In this document: positions 6,355 through 7,929 of the stretch, in pieces
How positions within the stretch are numbered: position 1 is the stretch's first letter
Layout of the letters: each line of letters opens with the position of its first letter
From: an uncultured Thalassolituus sp.
GTDB lineage: Bacteria; Pseudomonadota; Gammaproteobacteria; Pseudomonadales; Oceanobacteraceae
DNA: 7,929 nt
Assembly: GCA_913054055.1 (NCBI GenBank)
Contig: CAJXIT010000159.1
Coordinates: 1 to 7,929, forward strand
Direction: 5' to 3'
The notes under the pieces: generated by a model
Database searches by the model: none
What the model saw: the letters and a program-made list of their open reading frames with translations, nothing else
Told to the model about the DNA's origin: nothing
Position numbers and translations under genes: made by a program

Positions 6355-7695
6355 ATGTCTGATTCAAACCAACAGATTCTTGATGAAATTCAGGAGTTTT
6401 GTCATCAACACCCAGAAATTGATGAAGTGGATATCATTACTTCTGGCATGACACCCAATGTATGGGGCAAACGCTACCCCATGGCCAAACTGGCAAAGCT
6501 TGTGGGCGAATTAAAAATGCCGCGAGGCAATGGCCTTATGTCTCCAGTTGGCGAATACATACCCGTATTGGACTATAACGATACCGATGGCGATCCTGAT
6601 GCCAGCTTGCAATTTATCCTAGGCACATTAAAAGTGATTCCTTGGCAAAAAAACCGCGCACAAATTATGGTGAGTACTGTCAATACCGATGAGCCATTTG
6701 AAGGGGAGCCGCGCGTCATTCTTGATCGAGTGATTAAAAAACTGAATTCTAAAAATTTATTTCCCACTGTTGCCTTTGAGTTAGAATTTTATTTAATTGA
6801 TAAAAACCTAAATGATCAAGGCCACATTCAAGTACCCTCCAATCACTTTAATGGTCGCCCAGATAAATCGGCTGTATTGTGCATGGATCGCCTTGATGCT
6901 TATTCAGATGTGCTGCGTGAAATTCGTGAATGCTGCACCGCACAAGGCATTGAAAGTACCGCCATTTCATCTGAAATTGGTGCCGGCCAATTTGAAATCA
7001 ATTTAAATCACAGCAGTGATGCACTTCAAGCCGCCGACGATGTGATTCAATATAAACGCATTATTAAAGCCGCCGCCATGAAACACGGTTATGACGCCAC
7101 GTTTATGGCCAAGCCGTACATGGAAGATGCTGGTAGTGGCATGCACATGCACGTTTCTATGTACGATGAAAACGGGCAGAACCAGTTTTCAAAAGACAAT
7201 AATAAAATGCTATACCAAGCGGTTGGCGGCTTATTAGATACGCTTCATGGGGCGCTTGCTTTTTTAGCCAGCAATCCAAATGCTTACCGTCGCTACGTGC
7301 CAGATTTGGCCATTGCCACACAAAAAAGCTGGGGGCATGAAAACCGTTATGTGGCGGTACGCATTCCCTCTTCAAATGAAAAAAATACGCGCATAGAACA
7401 CAGAGTACCGGCGGCGGATGCCAATCCCTACTTAGCCTTATCCGCTCTTTTAGGCGGTATTTACGCCGGCATTAAAAACGATTCAAACCCAGGGAAAGAG
7501 TTTGAAGGACTGGCCTGCTATGAGCACCTTTACCCTAAAACTTTGGGTGCTGCGTTGGACGAGCTAGAAAAAGACAGTGCATTGAAAGATGCACTAGGGG
7601 AACACTTTGTTGAAATTTACGTGGCGTATAAACGCAGCGAAATTAAAGAGTTTAATAACTATATTTCAGCCCGTGAATACAGCTGGTATGCCTAG
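6355..7695 (+). CDS. Glutamine synthetase family protein, probable gamma-glutamylpolyamine (glutamate-putrescine) ligase
   Basis: An ATP-dependent ligase of the glutamine synthetase fold, predicted from context to join glutamate to putrescine or another polyamine (as PuuA of E. coli and the PauA/Spu enzymes of Pseudomonas do). Visible motifs: the N-terminal beta-grasp segment with WGKRYPMAKL (37-46); FELEFYL (141-147), whose E142 and E144 are expected metal ligands; EIGAGQFEIN (207-216); KPYMEDAGSGMHMHVS (253-268), with the ATP/metal-binding histidine; and RIEHRVPAADANPYLA (346-361), binding glutamate and phosphate. At 446 residues it is close to the polyamine ligases and I see no adenylylation loop of housekeeping GlnA. 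It starts 179 bases after speB behind possible operator palindromes and ends before a terminator, so it may be its own transcription unit. The ATG has only a poor ribosome binding site (GGCGG, 6346-6350). Family is firm; substrate is inference, and another amine or ammonia cannot be excluded. Confidence 0.85.
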   Translation: MSDSNQQILDEIQEFCHQHPEIDEVDIITSGMTPNVWGKRYPMAKLAKLVGELKMPRGNGLMSPVGEYIPVLDYNDTDGDPDASLQFILGTLKVIPWQKNRAQIMVSTVNTDEPFEGEPRVILDRVIKKLNSKNLFPTVAFELEFYLIDKNLNDQGHIQVPSNHFNGRPDKSAVLCMDRLDAYSDVLREIRECCTAQGIESTAISSEIGAGQFEINLNHSSDALQAADDVIQYKRIIKAAAMKHGYDATFMAKPYMEDAGSGMHMHVSMYDENGQNQFSKDNNKMLYQAVGGLLDTLHGALAFLASNPNAYRRYVPDLAIATQKSWGHENRYVAVRIPSSNEKNTRIEHRVPAADANPYLALSALLGGIYAGIKNDSNPGKEFEGLACYEHLYPKTLGAALDELEKDSALKDALGEHFVEIYVAYKRSEIKEFNNYISAREYSWYA

Positions 7696-7724
7696 TTTTA
7701 AATAAACACACCTCAAATAAGATA

Positions 7725-7759
7725 AAGGCAATTAGTCATCGTGATTAATTGTCTTTTTT
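7725..7759 (+). terminator. Rho-independent terminator after the ligase gene
   Basis: Bases 7725-7738 pair with 7742-7755 around the loop TCG. The stem has 14 pairs with two G-T wobbles and no mismatch, and ends in a run of six T (7754-7759). It lies 30 bases after the stop codon of the ligase gene and would close the polyamine region. The stem is A+T-rich but long. Confidence 0.85.
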
Positions 7760-7875
7760 ATTGCCATCTAGGTCATCAAAGCAACTAAGCATCACAACTG
7801 GCCATTTGCGATCTACACTTTTTATATATTTAACGTACTCTGTATTCATAATAAAAAGACACTAAAGGCCCTTTC

Positions 7876-7929
7876 ATGAAAAAAACTGCCATTGTTATCT
7901 CCATATTGATCATAAGTCTTGTGATCGCC
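7876..7929 (+). CDS. Start of a gene with an N-terminal signal peptide or membrane anchor (cut by the window edge)
   Basis: Only 18 codons are visible: MKKTAIVISILIISLVIA. Two lysines followed by an unbroken hydrophobic run are typical of a Sec signal peptide or a single N-terminal transmembrane helix. TAAAGG (7863-7868) lies seven bases before the ATG, a reasonable ribosome binding site. The gene sits beyond the terminator at 7725-7759, so it is probably a separate transcript. The 115 bases before it are A+T-rich (for example around 7820-7833), but no convincing promoter pair was found. The product cannot be named from this fragment. Confidence 0.65.
   Translation, partial: MKKTAIVISILIISLVIA

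Noticed and set aside
6812..7006. Same-strand open frame in another frame inside the ligase gene.
   Set aside because: It overlaps the conserved metal-binding region of the ligase and has no features of its own.

Overview
The window carries five complete genes, all on the + strand, and the first 18 codons of a sixth. The first four encode one complete route from arginine to spermidine: arginine decarboxylase (speA), a saccharopine-dehydrogenase-like carboxy(nor)spermidine dehydrogenase, carboxy(nor)spermidine decarboxylase (nspC) and agmatinase (speB). The fifth is a glutamine-synthetase-fold ligase that is best read, from context, as a gamma-glutamyl-polyamine synthetase. The long bacterial SpeA, the moderate-to-low GC content and the GTAG-headed REP repeats suggest a gammaproteobacterium, plausibly a marine Oceanospirillales-like one. 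That assignment is inference, because the window has no rRNA or other phylogenetic marker.

Layout. 1-421: non-coding, with two perfect stem-loops, a short direct repeat and a good sigma70-like promoter (308-335) for speA. 422-2410: speA. 2477-3688: carboxyspermidine dehydrogenase, 66 bases downstream with a clear ribosome binding site. 3725-3755: a strong 14-bp stem-loop in the gap before nspC. 3787-4977: nspC. 5009-5262: two 118-bp tandem copies of a REPIN-like element (REP sequences in inverted orientation, 136-bp period). 5282-6175: speB, starting 19 bases after the second copy. 6176-6354: a gap with two inverted repeats that could be operators. 6355-7695: the glutamine-synthetase-like ligase. 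7725-7759: a convincing intrinsic terminator. 7876-7929: the start of a gene encoding a probable signal peptide or membrane anchor.

How the genes fit together. SpeA makes agmatine from arginine and SpeB hydrolyses it to putrescine and urea. The dehydrogenase condenses putrescine with aspartate beta-semialdehyde to carboxyspermidine, and NspC decarboxylates this to spermidine. This path avoids S-adenosylmethionine decarboxylase and spermidine synthase (SpeD/SpeE), neither of which is present. The same two enzymes make norspermidine in Vibrio from 1,3-diaminopropane, but the diaminobutyrate aminotransferase/decarboxylase that supplies it there is absent here, so spermidine is the more likely product. 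The ligase would cap surplus putrescine or polyamine with glutamate, as a safety valve or the first step of catabolism. The least ordinary items are the tandem REPIN pair between nspC and speB, the stem-loop inside the operon, and the ligase joined to a biosynthetic cluster. I see no clearly new system beyond these.
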